From the NCBI GenBank assembly GCA_030248295.1, contig JASANH010000134.1, positions 1 to 64,000 of the forward strand: a stretch of 64,000 bases of DNA, read 5' to 3'. The notes below the pieces were generated by a model, which made no database searches, was not told the DNA's origin, and was given only the letters and a program-made list of their open reading frames with translations. Shown piece by piece: positions 1-10,839 of the stretch. The stretch's first letter is position 1. Each line of letters starts with the position of its first letter. A program made the position numbers and the translations under genes. Origin of the DNA: Mesodorylaimus sp. YZB2_4 (Eukaryota > Nematoda > Enoplea > Dorylaimida > Dorylaimidae).

Positions 1-775
1 CAAGCACAGGACGCGCATGAACATTCCAAAAGGAAACAGATGGTAGACTGAATTTTCATGCTGTTTCGTGATCACATCGTGTATCTTGCACACCGTGGGT
101 GTGATAACCACGCCAGGTAAAAACTTCTGTGAAAGCGTGTGATTGATGTAAATAAATTTTGTGGTGTAATTACATAAAACCCCACTGAATGACTCCAATC
201 GATGCTCACCCCTTCTTATATTTTACGCATACCCAGAGATAAGCAGCATTTTATCGAGGACCTTTTCGAGATTTCAGGTGATTTCAGTGACCCATATCCA
301 TGAAGAATAATTTATTGGGCGATATCTTGGGTTACCAAATTACTAGGAATGCTTGAGAAGAGCGAAATAACCAAAACAAAAGGTTCATGCGTAGAAATGC
401 GTTGAAGAAAGCTCGATTCTGGAGTGTTGATGTTTACATGTTTATGGGGCGGCTGCCGACTTAGTCACTTGCTCATCAGTGCTAGGATGAAGACGGCTAT
501 GCAGGCAGGAGATCCGCTCATAAGAGCCCTAATCATAAGCTCAGAACCAGAAAATAAAGAAACATATGCGTTTATACAAACGAGTATGTACTATAGTTGG
601 CGTGAACGAGTTGGAGTTAGCTTAGGTTTTTGCAGCGGCCCCCTGGCTTCCCATAAGGTGCTTAATTTTGTCATTTATGTAGACAATCCCCGCCTTTACT
701 ATGCTCACGATCAGGTGATCACTTCGAGTCAAAAACAACATACTGCATCAACCAGGAAGAACTATTCGGGGCGTG
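1..775. other. no gene recognised
   Basis: Short open frames exist, but none shows a family motif or plausible exon borders. I see no repeat shared with the rest of the window. Confidence 0.4.
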
Positions 776-926
776 TAATAGGCGTGTTTGGCCTGTGGAG
801 AAGATAGTATATCTTGTTGCCTTGACTGCCGGCCTTATACACGGCGCTTTATTGGCTTGCCTTCTTTGGTCGGTGGTCCGGACACTCCATACGAGGCAGA
901 AACCCTTCGGCCAAACACGCCTGTTA
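776..926. repeat. 151-bp MITE-like inverted-repeat unit
   Basis: An 18-bp left end at 776-793 (TAATAGGCGTGTTTGGCC) is matched 17/18 by the reverse complement of 909-926. The interior is about 115 bp with no coding. No clear target-site duplication is visible, so this may be a small non-autonomous DNA transposon or a chance foldback. Confidence 0.4.
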
Positions 927-1430
927 TAGGCGGTGCCGTATATCAGGCCAGGGCGCGCATGCCTTGCCTCGTCATAATCGTGACGCATTTCTGACAGATG
1001 CGACGATACAGTAGGTGATCGTAATGTAGACGTACCTATTTACTGCACAGTTCCATTCGTGGGTGCACATCACAGAACTTACAAGGACTGCCTCCAAAGC
1101 TGTGATGTAATTCCCGGGATCGAAATGTAGGCAGGGACAAGAAAAAGACACTTGCGCAAATTTGGACGCCTGCATTGAGACTCTGGTCAAGCGGGCTGAT
1201 GCGGGCGTCAAGTGCTGTGCCTTTTCTAGTATTTACCTTCGTTTTGACTCTTGATAGTGAGACGAAAACTGAAGTCGCTTATCGCTAAGATCATTAAGAT
1301 CGAAACTTTATCATCATGGGAATGTTGTTCGCCGCCTTCATGTCTTATTCTCAAACTAGTTTTTATTTAAAAATTTTTGTTGGCCGAAGCCCATTCTGCC
1401 TGTAGCCGGCCACCAGTAAACCCTTATAAT
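927..1430. other. no gene recognised
   Basis: I see nothing supportable: no conserved frames, no repeats shared elsewhere. Confidence 0.4.
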
Positions 1431-1497
1431 CAGGGCTGTGCGGGGACCACCACGAACAGCAGCTTCCCTCTGCGTGTCTCCACTTGGAGTAGACCCC
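1431..1497 (-). repeat. SINE-A 3' tail fragment
   Basis: This matches the tail of the tRNA-derived SINE at 3671-3998 (shared start AGGGCTGTGCGG, then the TCTCCACT..GGAG block). Only the tail is present and the tRNA-like head is missing. Confidence 0.5.
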
Positions 1498-1720
1498 AGA
1501 TCGGATCAGGTAGTTTCGGGTCGGGTCGGGTCAGCTGAATTTCGGGTCGAGTCGGGTCACTTTTTTGAAAGATCTGGTCAAACGGGTCAAAACTAATGCA
1601 ATTTTTCAAGTTTACACTTTTAGCAGTCACAGAAACCTTTTCGCATATGTTCGACTCCAGTATTTGCAAAATTTGCTTTTGCATAGAGCAAAAATTTTGC
1701 AAGAAGAAAAAAGGAAAAAT
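1490..1720 (+). repeat. GGGTC-array repeat, copy 1
   Basis: It starts TAGACCCCAGATCGGATCAG and continues as a degenerate GGGTC/GGGTCG array to about 1560. A further ~150 bp (to the TTTGCAAAATTTGC block) is shared with 14166-14345. A third copy of the start lies at 43167. Three copies beginning with the same TAGAYC end suggest a mobile-element terminus. The opposite ends were not found. Confidence 0.5.
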
Positions 1721-2469
1721 TCGAAGCTTTGTAAAAGTGCAAAGCTTGCAATAAAAGCCTTGCCTGGTAAAAAGTAGATACATACTCCTTGTTTTTGATA
1801 TCCTTGGTGGAACGGGAAGTGCTAGCTGAGGAGTTGATGACATATGAACATAGTTAAAAAACGAAAATAAATAGCGAGGCCAATCAAAAGAGTCGAAGGA
1901 AAAATTGCAGGAGTCTTTCCAACAGTGAAGCTGTCAAGCTTTTACAAGGCCTGTCTCGTTTTTTAGAGAAAGATTGCATCTTACCTGGATCTTGATAAGA
2001 ACTAAAGGCGAGAATTCTAGGAAAAAACAAAGGTTTCTCAATCATCGAAATCTTACCAAGATCTTCCTAGATTTTGTGTTCTCAGCTATGTAGGTCTCAC
2101 CAAGATCTTTGAGAGCATTGGCTCTTTTAAAGATCTTTCTAAGAAAATAGCAGACCTTCCAAAGAATGCACACTGGCGCTCAGATTTTGCTCAGTCTTTT
2201 TTGAGAAATACGTGGGATGGGAAATACGGGTATACACGCCATCCAGGTTTCGCATAGTGCCGCGTGTACATTCCCAAACAGAACATAGTAGCGTAAACGC
2301 ATTCTCATACTCATAGCTTACTTAAACCTAAACGGGAATTCGTACTCTGGAGGTGAGAGACAAGATTAAACCAATACAGACCCTAGCGTATAGACCATAG
2401 TCGCTTTACGACCTAGGAAGGAATTAAAATTATTCGACCACTGTTGTGGGAAATAGGAGCGCGGCCGCT
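1721..2469. other. no gene recognised
   Basis: AT-rich DNA with several local AAGATCTT-like repetitions around 2000-2150. Nothing coding is seen. Confidence 0.35.
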
Positions 2470-2999
2470 CCTCAAACTAGTGCTCCAATGACCTGGGTTT
2501 TTACTTCCTGTCCTGACCTGCCGTGACCTTGACCGACCCCTTAAAAATTTTTCTGACCTGACCCTTGACCTGCGAGAACTTGTAAATTTTCCGGCACTGA
2601 CTTTGACATTGATCAGACAAGAAATTTTGCTCGTTATCGGCACCAGTAACAAAGCTTCTCTGTGCTTGCAATTTCGCCAGGAAACTTTACTACAGCTTAC
2701 AATTTCCTAGCATTACGTGAAATTTCAATTGCAGCCCAAGAAACTGCATTTTTTTGAACTCAAAAAGATATGCAAAGCTGTTTTTGATGGCTTTGTAAAA
2801 ACTAGAGAAGCTGACACCAATTCAAAATCAAAAATATATCTCATTCGTTATAACATCAGTCCCTGCCCCAACTGCCAGCTACATAATCGGTTTCTTTTCC
2901 CACCAATCCGAGAAAAGACGCCTTACCAGGCTGGAAGTGGCTGGTACAGCCAAAATCTCTTGCGCCCATGAAGCCAAGTTTGGATTTGAACTAGCGTAT

Positions 3000-4512
3000 A
3001 TAGCGTTAACGATAACGATAACGATATCATGTCATTAACGACATCTTTTCAACGTCGTTAACGAAAAGATAATGAAAACGAAATTTTTTAAAATAACGGT
3101 AACGATAACGATATTCGTCCAGAAAACGATATGATATCGTTCATTATACCATTAGTTCTTAGTCTCAAAGTTGCAAGTTCGCACGCTTCAGAGGATGGTA
3201 TTGACCACGATCGCATGATGCAACTGTAAATGAACGCTGCATCAGTCTCCTTTAACACTCATATTTTTCCCAACTTTAAAACTGAACCAGATGCGGCGTC
3301 AGAAAGCATCTGCACTACTGGAGTGTCTAGAATGTCAAAAGTGTTCTTTAAGATGTAAAGCAAGATTGAAAAATTGACAAGCAGAAAGTTAAAAATACTG
3401 ACGGCAATTAAAAGGGGCATGCTGACAGTATTTTGATGAGACTTGTGTTAGGACAGCCGAAGTCCGATTTTGCGTGCGTCATTGTAAAATTAACGAAAGT
3501 ATCCAATAAACACCAGAAACAGATCACATCCTCAATCAATTAGTACCCCAAAAAAGGTTGCAAGAAGCTTAAAACGCCATGAATCTGGTGGTAATTCTCC
3601 TTGGTGTCGCTATTGCTGGTGCAATTTTTTTCAATTTTCCGATTTTGCCGAAAGCCACCCACCTTGTAATTAGGGCTGTGCGGAAACCAGCACGCACAAC
3701 AGTATCTCCACTAGGAGCATCTCCACGCTAGGGCATCCTGGACTGCACATCGACGATGGCGGGTGGGCGTTGAAACCACTTGGTGTTTGACGGCTGAGAC
3801 TGTCTACTCGTCCTGCTTTAGTCGCTCCATTTGGAGCTCCTTGACCGTACAAGGTACCCCTGGTGTGCAAGGTAATCGAGGGTTTATGGCTCGCAAACCG
3901 AGTTCTGTCACCGGGAATCGAACCCGGGGCGACTCCAGGCACTCTCTCCCAAGCAATACGGAGAGACGAATGCCGGACCACTGCACCACCGCGGCCGCGT
4001 TGTTGCAGGTGCAATGGCGGACAATGATGCAAGGTGATAGGCCATTGGAGCGAATAAGCCAGCAAGCCAGATTCTATAAATGGGGATCCTGGCCGCGACT
4101 TGGGCCATGAAGCAGAACCCAGTTTGTGGCTACAATCTGAACAGGGGAGAATCATTTGGACAAGGCTGGGGCTGACCAAGTGGTACCAACAGAGGTGGTC
4201 CCCCCCCCCCCCCAAATGGATACAGCTGTCTGGCAGACCTTCTTACAGGCGGCCAGTCCACTGCTCCTCCGCTCCTTCGCCGCTGTTTCTCTCCAGTGCT
4301 CATTGTCATCGTCGAGGGGAACTCGACAGTACTCCCGCCAGACTCCCAGCTTACTAAGCGACAACACTGCGTCTTTTACGCGAAAAAAACGATACTTAAC
4401 TCGTTAACGATATCTTTTGAGAAACCGTTAACGATCAACGATAATGATATTTTTTTAGATATCGTTAACGAACAGTAACGATATCGTTTTCCTGTAACGA
4501 TATACTGTGTAC
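3000..4512. mobile_element. putative element bounded by AACGATA arrays
   Basis: Two arrays of AACGATA/TAACGATAT motifs, at 3000-3135 and 4385-4512, face each other and bracket ~1.3 kb that includes a SINE. By analogy with the hAT elements around it, this looks like a DNA transposon with subterminal motif arrays. No clean terminal repeat or target duplication could be fixed, so the borders are approximate. A C14 homopolymer lies at 4201-4214. Confidence 0.4.
3671..3998 (-). repeat. SINE-A, tRNA-derived, full-length-like
   Basis: On the minus strand the unit begins GCGGCCGCGGTGGTGCAGTG (box A-like) and carries a box B-like GGGTTCGATTCCCGG about 75 nt on. A ~230-nt non-tRNA body follows. The same arrangement is seen on the plus strand at 19599-19950, and tails occur at 1431 and 19966. 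The 181-aa open frame here (3670-4215) is a by-product of the GC-rich SINE and not a gene. Confidence 0.7.
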
Positions 4513-5378
4513 TTTTAAATATGAACAAATGGGGAGAAAGAGTGGCTATGCCACGGATAGATGGCATTCGCAAGCGCACACTAGGCTGGCACACAGCAGT
4601 CTATGCAGCTAGGCTAGTAGGTTGCTGTAGGAGTCAGAGAACTGCAATAGCAGACGACTCACAATCAGCAGGGGCCAGTTTCTCAGTGCGATCCTAATTT
4701 CAGGACGGGTACGAATCCAGAGCACTATTTAGGACAGCAACTTGGGACAACGCTGCCGATGAGACACCAATGCGGGACGTGACAAAATTGCTGTATTATC
4801 CGTCGATTAGAGGCTTAGAGGTGTCTTATCCGTAGATTTCGGCGCGTCCTACGACAGGTCTCATCTTGTTTCAAAATTAAAAAAAGGATGACTTTAGTCA
4901 TTTTAGCAGAGCACGAAATTTCAAGTTGGAAATACATACAGTACTGCACGTGTAAGCTGAACACCCATTACTGGTCGAAGTTTGCTGTGCGATAGTATCT
5001 GAAAAATTTTACTCTGTCACGAGAAAGCCTTGGCTAAGGCAGGCTGGTCCACATTATATGCGCTATGTGAACGTGCCACATCGGGGTTTATTTTATAAGC
5101 TTTACCATGGGTTTTATTATTTGGGAATCCTCATTTTATACACAAAATCTGACCATGTTAGTAGGCGACTGTGTGAACCACATTATTTGGTTTTTCCAAG
5201 TGTCAAAATTTTGAGTCCTACCTACGGAGTTTAGAGTTTTCTGTGACTGTTTTACGGGATTCTGTACCACGGGATTATGCTTGGTAGTAACTTTATCACG
5301 CGTATAAGTTTTAATTTATTCTGTCCTAGAATTTAGAACATGCCTTGGGATTTAGAACTGGGACACTGTCCCCCAGAT

Positions 5379-6552
5379 TACTGTAAATATGACTTTGGAG
5401 AAAAGATATAGATATAGATATAATTTTAATAATAAAGATATCAATATCTGTATCTGTATCTCGAGAAAGATATCAATAAATATTAATAACAAATATTAAT
5501 ACGGCAGAAAATTCAAAAAAAATTTTTTGCCACGAATTGGCTGTCTTTTACTCTGCAACGATCAACAAATGCTACTACAAAACCTGACGATCATGCTACA
5601 GTAGGTGGCTACTGGGTCAGATATTCTCGATTCATCTTGAACATCAACTCCAATTCAACTTTTGAATATCCAAATTGTGCCGTTTCCAATCCAAAATATA
5701 ACTCGCCCTGCTAAAGATCCGTTCCGATGGGGCAGAAGTTGCAGGGATCGCCAAAACATCCACTACAACGCCGTATAATAAAGGTAATAATTTTGATCGT
5801 TTGGACCAGAATTTGAATGGATCACAGTCTTCGCCCTCGAGCTCTTCGAAGATAATGGCAGCGTAAGTTTCGATTTCTCGATCGATCTCGCTTGGAGGGG
5901 GTCCCAGAATATTTTGTCGCCGCCTCTTCAATTTTTTCTCGGGCCTCAGCAAATAAGAAAGACGCATACGGTTCAGTGCGAACTTGCGTAGGAGGGACGA
6001 AATCGGCTTGGTTTTTCAGATGTTGTACTTTCCGAGTATTCACCAAAAACAGAACAGTTAATAAATTATGTTTTATTTCTAATGGTAGGAAAAAAAAGTA
6101 CCATAAGTTTCAATTCGTGTTTTGCCACTTCCAGCACCTCGTTCTCCAACAAAAGGCTGTGCTCTGGATGCAAAAATGAGGCCAAAACGTAGATCGGATC
6201 AAAATTTTGACTTGCTGATAACACATCACGCGTTCAAATCGATGATCGATGCCTCGATGAAAGGCTTCAATCGCACGAACGACGAAAAGCCGCAAGTAAA
6301 TTCAAAATATTCTGTCGGAAAATCCTTCAGTATGTATCATAAAAAAAGCCACAGCCACGCTAAGCCAGGATATCTCCCCTTAGCTAGGGGGCTAATATTG
6401 ATATTTATTATTAATATCTTTGCCGCGAAAGATATAGATACAGATAAAGATATCAGAAAAAAGATAAATACAGATAAAGATAAAGATATTAATATCTCAG
6501 AAGATATTAATATTAATTAGATATAAAGATACAGATATTCATATCAACAGTA
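5379..6552. mobile_element. 1.17-kb hAT element with perfect 8-bp target duplication
   Basis: The element is flanked by identical CCCCAGAT at 5371-5378 and 6553-6560. Its ends are TACTGTAAATATGA (left) and, read inward from the right, TACTGTTGATATGA. Arrays of GATATA/GATACA/GATAAA motifs lie just inside both ends (5400-5490 and 6385-6545). The interior carries the C-terminal part of a hAT transposase on the minus strand. TSD length, end structure and transposase family agree. It is probably an internally deleted, immobile copy. Confidence 0.8.
5609..5967 (-). pseudogene. hAT transposase C-terminal (dimerisation) domain, frameshifted
   Basis: The frame reads a typical hAT C-terminal dimerisation segment: an acidic lead-in, then DPFKFW, then the hallmark LAIPATSAPSERIFSRA, then the KR..L motif. 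A one-base loss in an A-run near 5662 sends the frame to an early stop at 5644. The adjacent frame continues to a family-like MFKMNRE tail and stops at 5609. The catalytic DDE core and zinc-finger N-terminus are absent, so this encodes no active enzyme. It lies inside the 5379-6552 element. Confidence 0.8.
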
Positions 6553-6804
6553 CCCCAGATCCATGCACAGGAAGGCGGAAGCTTAAAAATTTTTTCGCCA
6601 ACATTTCACTAAATTTACTTTCCTCCGCTGTCAGAATACTCTCACCGGGTGCAAGAAATTCTGACCTGACCCTGACCTTGACCAGACCCCCAAAAGTTTT
6701 CTGACCTTGACCTTGACCCTGAGATTGACCAAGGGTCGGTCAATCAGGAATTTGACAGAATTCTGACCTTGACCTTTGTGGTCATTTTTAACACTACCTC
6801 AAAA

Positions 6805-8243
6805 CGTAAAACGCAAGTATGTACATTTGGGAAGCTGGAACAAATTATCTTAAAATTTTAAACCCAGGCACATGTCAAACACTGGCCTCTTAGAGGGGTA
6901 GAAGCAGAGCCCAACCCATGATCAACTAGGACTAGGAGTGGAATTTAAAAGAGCTTTTTCTTGAGTATATGGTACTGCAGTACGTGCCTCCCAAAAATTG
7001 TTCAGTAATCTCTTGTTGCAATGAGATGACTGTGAGTCTCACAATCAGCACAGACAAGTAAAGCGTATTATTCTCGCAATCCTCGGGTAAATATTTGAGA
7101 AAGCACCCGCAACTACAGCACTGGCAGATTCCGCGCGAAATCTGTGTTTACTTACTTGTTAGCCTTTGACATCGCGTGGCGTCTTTGGCATATCTGCAGT
7201 ATACTTGAAAGGACTGGTAGCTCTAAAAAGCGATAAAACTGGTTCATCTGGCTGGAGTCAAGCCAGCAGTCAGTTTACGCGGCAAAGTTCAATCTGATGC
7301 CGGTGTGCCATTACAGCTCTGCAAATAAAGTAAATTTCAATGCATCTGGAACGTATAGGCAGGTTGGCCATTTTCTTGCTGCGCTTGCAAAAGTGGAAAA
7401 AGCGCGCGAAATTTGAACTCGTTTTACATTTTGGCTGCCTTAGCTGACAGATAAAACTGGCTTATCCCAATTGAGGCAGTTTTTGAAGTCCGTAATGAAC
7501 ACTAGTTACTTTAACGCGAGTCTGTCACTGAGCCTAGATTTGCAATGCGATCGTCGATTATACTTTTGCGAATAATGACATCGTTGTACGAAGTGCCACC
7601 CTGTGTCGTCTTTTTTTCTTGCCCCCTATCAATACTCAATTCTAAAGTTTTCTCGAATTGGTGAAGATCAGGAAGGGCAACCATGATTAGTCCGTTATTT
7701 CCAGCAGGCAAACAGCTCTTCAAACAAGCCTTTCAACAGTCCCTTTGCTAGACTACAATATCGTTAGCGAGAGTCTTACGACCAGGCCTGGTCGTCAGTG
7801 ATAAGATTTCCAGGGGTCTTTAAAAATATTATTCATGATTCTAGGACCGTAATTTCCTGTCAAACACTTCGAGGCAGGAAAACAGCGGGCGAAAAGGCAT
7901 GGTCAAGCCAAGGAGTCCCTCTTGGTGGTATCGGAAATATGAGGCCCTATCAGAAGCTAAGATTAACTGGATCTCTCATACCGTAATGGGTGGGTGGCTA
8001 AGCATTGTATGTACTGTATGTATGCACTCGCGAGGCAGAAACGAAGAAGACAGTTTTTGCTCTTTGCTCTTGTTGAATAGCTATTGACGCATTTATAAGA
8101 TGTGACCATCCAGCGCGACAGTATCACTAGGCGGGACACATTGACTAAAACTGGTCAATGTCACTGATTTCAAAATTTTATCTTCAGGTGGCTGCTGAGC
8201 ACGTATGTATAAAATGGCTTGAATCGATGGCTGCGACTTCTAG
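6805..8243. other. no gene recognised
   Basis: About 1.4 kb without a supportable coding frame. A short upstream exon of the GPCR relic that starts at 8244 could lie here but cannot be identified. Confidence 0.4.
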
Positions 8244-8504
8244 TCCATTTATGAAGCTGGCGCAACTAATTTTTCGTGCCAGCAACCGGTGAATTATTGT
8301 TCTGCATACAAAAAGAGTCGAAACACTAAGCGTAATGTGGATTACGCAGTAAATATCACCCTGCTCGTCGCTGGCTTGAGTGGTTTCGTCAGCTACATCC
8401 TCATGGCCATCGTATTCCGATCGGCTGAATACACTGGGCCGAGTTATATCTATCACAAGTCTATTATTTGGATGGAATTATTGCATATGGTTGTCATGCA
8501 GTGT
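8244..8504 (+). pseudogene. GPCR relic, 5' exon (TM1-TM2)
   Basis: The frame is open from 8244. A possible acceptor CTTCTAG ends at 8243. It encodes an extracellular N-terminus with an NFS glycosylation sequon, then a hydrophobic TM1 (NITLLVAGLSGFVSYILMAI) and TM2 around IIWMELLHMVVMQ. A strong donor TGT|GTAAGT lies at 8504/8505. The next recognisable GPCR segment is 4.9 kb downstream at 13422. With this donor the phase does not match the acceptor there; a GT two codons earlier would match. Together they resemble a rhodopsin-class peptide receptor. No in-frame ATG is seen, so a first exon is missing or lost. Confidence 0.55.
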
Positions 8505-8689
8505 GTAAGTACAGAGTATTCATTCATGCATGTTGTGCCGAGAAATTCAGCGCAGCGGGCACTGGGCGCAGAGCAATATACTGTAAGTAGTAAACACCAC
8601 CATGCGTGAACCTTGACGGTATTAAGCCCGCGCCTCTAGGACCTAGTAGTTTGCCGATTATTTACCATAGCGTAATAAAGAGGTGTATG

Positions 8690-8765
8690 TACGGCAATGG
8701 TGAACGCATGGGACCTAGAATTCTGGGCGCAGGTTCGATTCCCGCAAAAGGCTGGAGTTTTTGTA
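8690..8765 (+). repeat. tRNA-like SINE fragment or pseudo-tRNA
   Basis: It contains a box B-like GGTTCGATTCCCGC with an upstream box A-like stretch. A complete cloverleaf cannot be folded. It lies inside the GPCR intron. Confidence 0.35.
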
Positions 8766-8875
8766 TATCCGCGGTGCCTGGCAATGAAAAGGGCTCTTCC
8801 AATTAAAACTTCGCGAAATACTGTTCGTGAATGGGGAAAAACGATACGAGTATATGCGGGGCGTGAATAAAGACC

Positions 8876-9125
8876 CGCATTTCCTGTCATGGCAAGTTTT
8901 TGCCAAGCCTTGCAATGATCTTGCCCACAGCCAGATTTCCTGGCAAGTGTCTTGGCAAGAAGAAATTCATGCTTAATCCTTCCAGTTTCTTGGCACGAGG
9001 TTTTAGCATAATTAAATCTTGCCAAGAATTTTAGCATGAAATTGATTTTGGCAGAATCTTGGCATGAGAATTTTCTTGGCAAGTAACCTCACTACTCTCG
9101 CCAGTTTCTTGGCAATGTCTTTCCA
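8876..9125. repeat. TTGGCA/TTGCCA motif array
   Basis: About 250 bp with many copies of CTTGGCA and its complement TTGCCAAG, spaced 15-30 bp in both orientations. The composition is unlike its flanks. It resembles the other short-motif arrays of this window that sit near transposon ends, but I could not define element borders here. Confidence 0.5.
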
Positions 9126-9196
9126 GACAAAATGTGACTGACTGGTTCTGGGTAATTTTTTTTCCCTGAGACTCTTTAAAGAGATGTCAGTTTTTA

Positions 9197-9958
9197 TTAG
9201 CTGTGTTCATATTTCATACACTCCTCAATCAAATAGCATCGATCAGATGTTGTCACAAGCAAGCATCGATTTTTAAACAAGTACATTTGAAATAAACACA
9301 TGGCATCAACCAAACATACGATCTTGAGAAAATTTCCATATGGTGCCTCGAAATTATCAATACACTCGCTTAAAATTTCGTTTCCTGGTCTCGGTAATTC
9401 ACTAAAAATAGTACCATCGCACAAAAAACGTTTTCCAAATGCATATACGTTATTCCTGAATGCAAATATTTTGTCGACACGAGCATAAAAATTGTCTTGA
9501 CCAGAAAACTTCACAATATGAGTACATGATTTATGACCAGACTCAGATAAGAATGAGCGGACTAAAACCGAGCCAATTTTCAGCTGATCAGTTGTCGCGA
9601 CCATAAAATCATTTTGTTCCGAGCACGGAAACTGCTCTTTGAGCAAAATAAATTCCTCATTCGTCAAACGGGCCAAATATGATTTACCTTTAAATTTTAT
9701 ATTACCATATGTTGCAGCATCATCCGATCGACCAGAAAAATCCATTAAAATGGACTTGACTAATCCATCCTGCTTCTTTTTTTCGCGGCTCCAATGACGA
9801 ATAAATCGATTTTCAGCCATTCGTCGGCCAACTTGTTGAAGCGTACCGTGAGCGCTTAAAACAAAATTAGCGTAGGTGCCGTTAAAACTTTCAGACGCGA
9901 ACGTCGAATAATGATGCATTGGCCCGAACAATCGTATAAAATAAACCAGATGTTTCAT
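9197..9958 (-). pseudogene. EnSpm/CACTA-like transposase C-terminal fragment
   Basis: A 253-aa open frame begins within the conserved transposase segment KHLVYFIRLFGPMHHYSTFA. This H..Y.R..GP...YS.F.FE..NG pattern is typical of the region downstream of the catalytic core in animal EnSpm/CACTA-type transposases. The rest is a basic stretch and a cysteine-poor C-terminus ending KYEHS. It parallels the more complete copy at 23956-27031, whose frame ends SYEHN. The N-terminal and catalytic portions are missing, so this is a truncated copy. It is inside the GPCR intron, antisense to it. Confidence 0.65.
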
Positions 9959-10839
9959 GGAATGAGCATTGAATGTTTCCGCATCCTAGCCCAGTATGAC
10001 TATCGTATCGTTTTATTGGGAGCTTTTTGATCGCCAGGATGGCACTGATGAAGGCAAGCCATACCAGTCGTGGACGATTTAGGACGAATGTTATCTAGCT
10101 GAGGCTGGCCGGGTCAAAGAAAAGGAAAAGCTGGAGATCGAATCATCGATTGTCCTCTCCCGAGTTTGCGAGCTTCAAAAGTTACTACAAACCTTAAAAG
10201 AATGTCGCTAACAAAGCTATTAGGCAAGACTCATCTAATGTGAGTTTGCCGTTGGCCCGACTCACAACATGCTCCACTGAATGCATGGTATCGCAATTGT
10301 GAGACGCCGTCAAAGACTGCTGCTTACGATTAGACTTACTGTTTAAAAACTTGAAGCCTCCACATACTGCACAGACCCATACTCAAGTAAATGAAACTGA
10401 AGGCTTGTATACCATAGGCCCTTATTTTTAACGTCAAAAGGCAGATTCAGTGAAAAAACTCGCACCAAACTCCTGTAAGTATTACGGGTCACCAGGAATA
10501 CTCATTCAGTTTCATTTAGGGGTACCCATCTGTTCCAATAACAGTTTGCTGGAATGAATTGGGGTACCTGCAGTATCGTGATGGGTATGTAACGAGTTTC
10601 TTTCCTAAGGATGGCTCCGAGTTCCTGTACTTCCTAGACCGAGTATGGAGACTCAACCTAGGTGAGTCCAGCACACTCACCCAAGAAGAATGGCAATGGC
10701 ATCGTGCAGACTGACTTTATTTTATTCTCTTACAGAAAGACCCGACTACTCTAGGCGGCTGCACGATTCACCCCTGAGAGCAAGGCAACCGCCTACAACT
10801 CTTTAACTCCATCCACATGACCCTGTGGAATAATGCCAT
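9959..10839. other. no gene recognised
   Basis: This sits between the transposase fragment and the gypsy gag frame. Reverse transcriptase and integrase of the gypsy element would be expected here on the minus strand, but no such motif is present. A local repeat involving CTCATTCAGTTTCATTT is visible around 10390-10560. Confidence 0.45.

Larger units (their letters stand above)
2478..6796. mobile_element. 4.3-kb hAT-type DNA transposon, nested and degenerate
   Basis: The left end TAGTGCTCCAATGACC (2478) resembles the reverse complement of the right end TAGTGTTAAAAATGACC (ending 6796). Flanks are CCTCAAAC (2470-2477) and CCTCAAAA (6797-6804), an 8-bp target duplication with one mismatch, as expected for hAT insertion. 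Just inside both ends lie dense TGACC/CTTGACC motif arrays (2488-2600 and 6655-6785). I find no transposase of its own. The interior is filled by an AACGATA-motif element, a SINE and another hAT element (5379-6552). A similar terminus stands alone at 22900. Confidence 0.6.

Noticed and set aside
1430-1843. 137-aa minus ORF with TRPDPKLPDP repeats
   Set aside because: It is the reverse translation of the GGGTC array and not a protein gene.
3670-4215. 181-aa minus-strand ORF
   Set aside because: It is a translation of the tRNA-derived SINE-A and flank; the box A/B structure and copies elsewhere explain it.
8690-8765. tRNA gene
   Set aside because: Only box B is convincing; no acceptor stem or anticodon arm can be paired. 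The same holds for the tRNA-like ends at 30666 and 32715.
8876-9125. CRISPR-like array (regular TTGGCA repeats)
   Set aside because: The repeats are 6-7 bp, degenerate, in both orientations and irregularly spaced, in a eukaryotic context.
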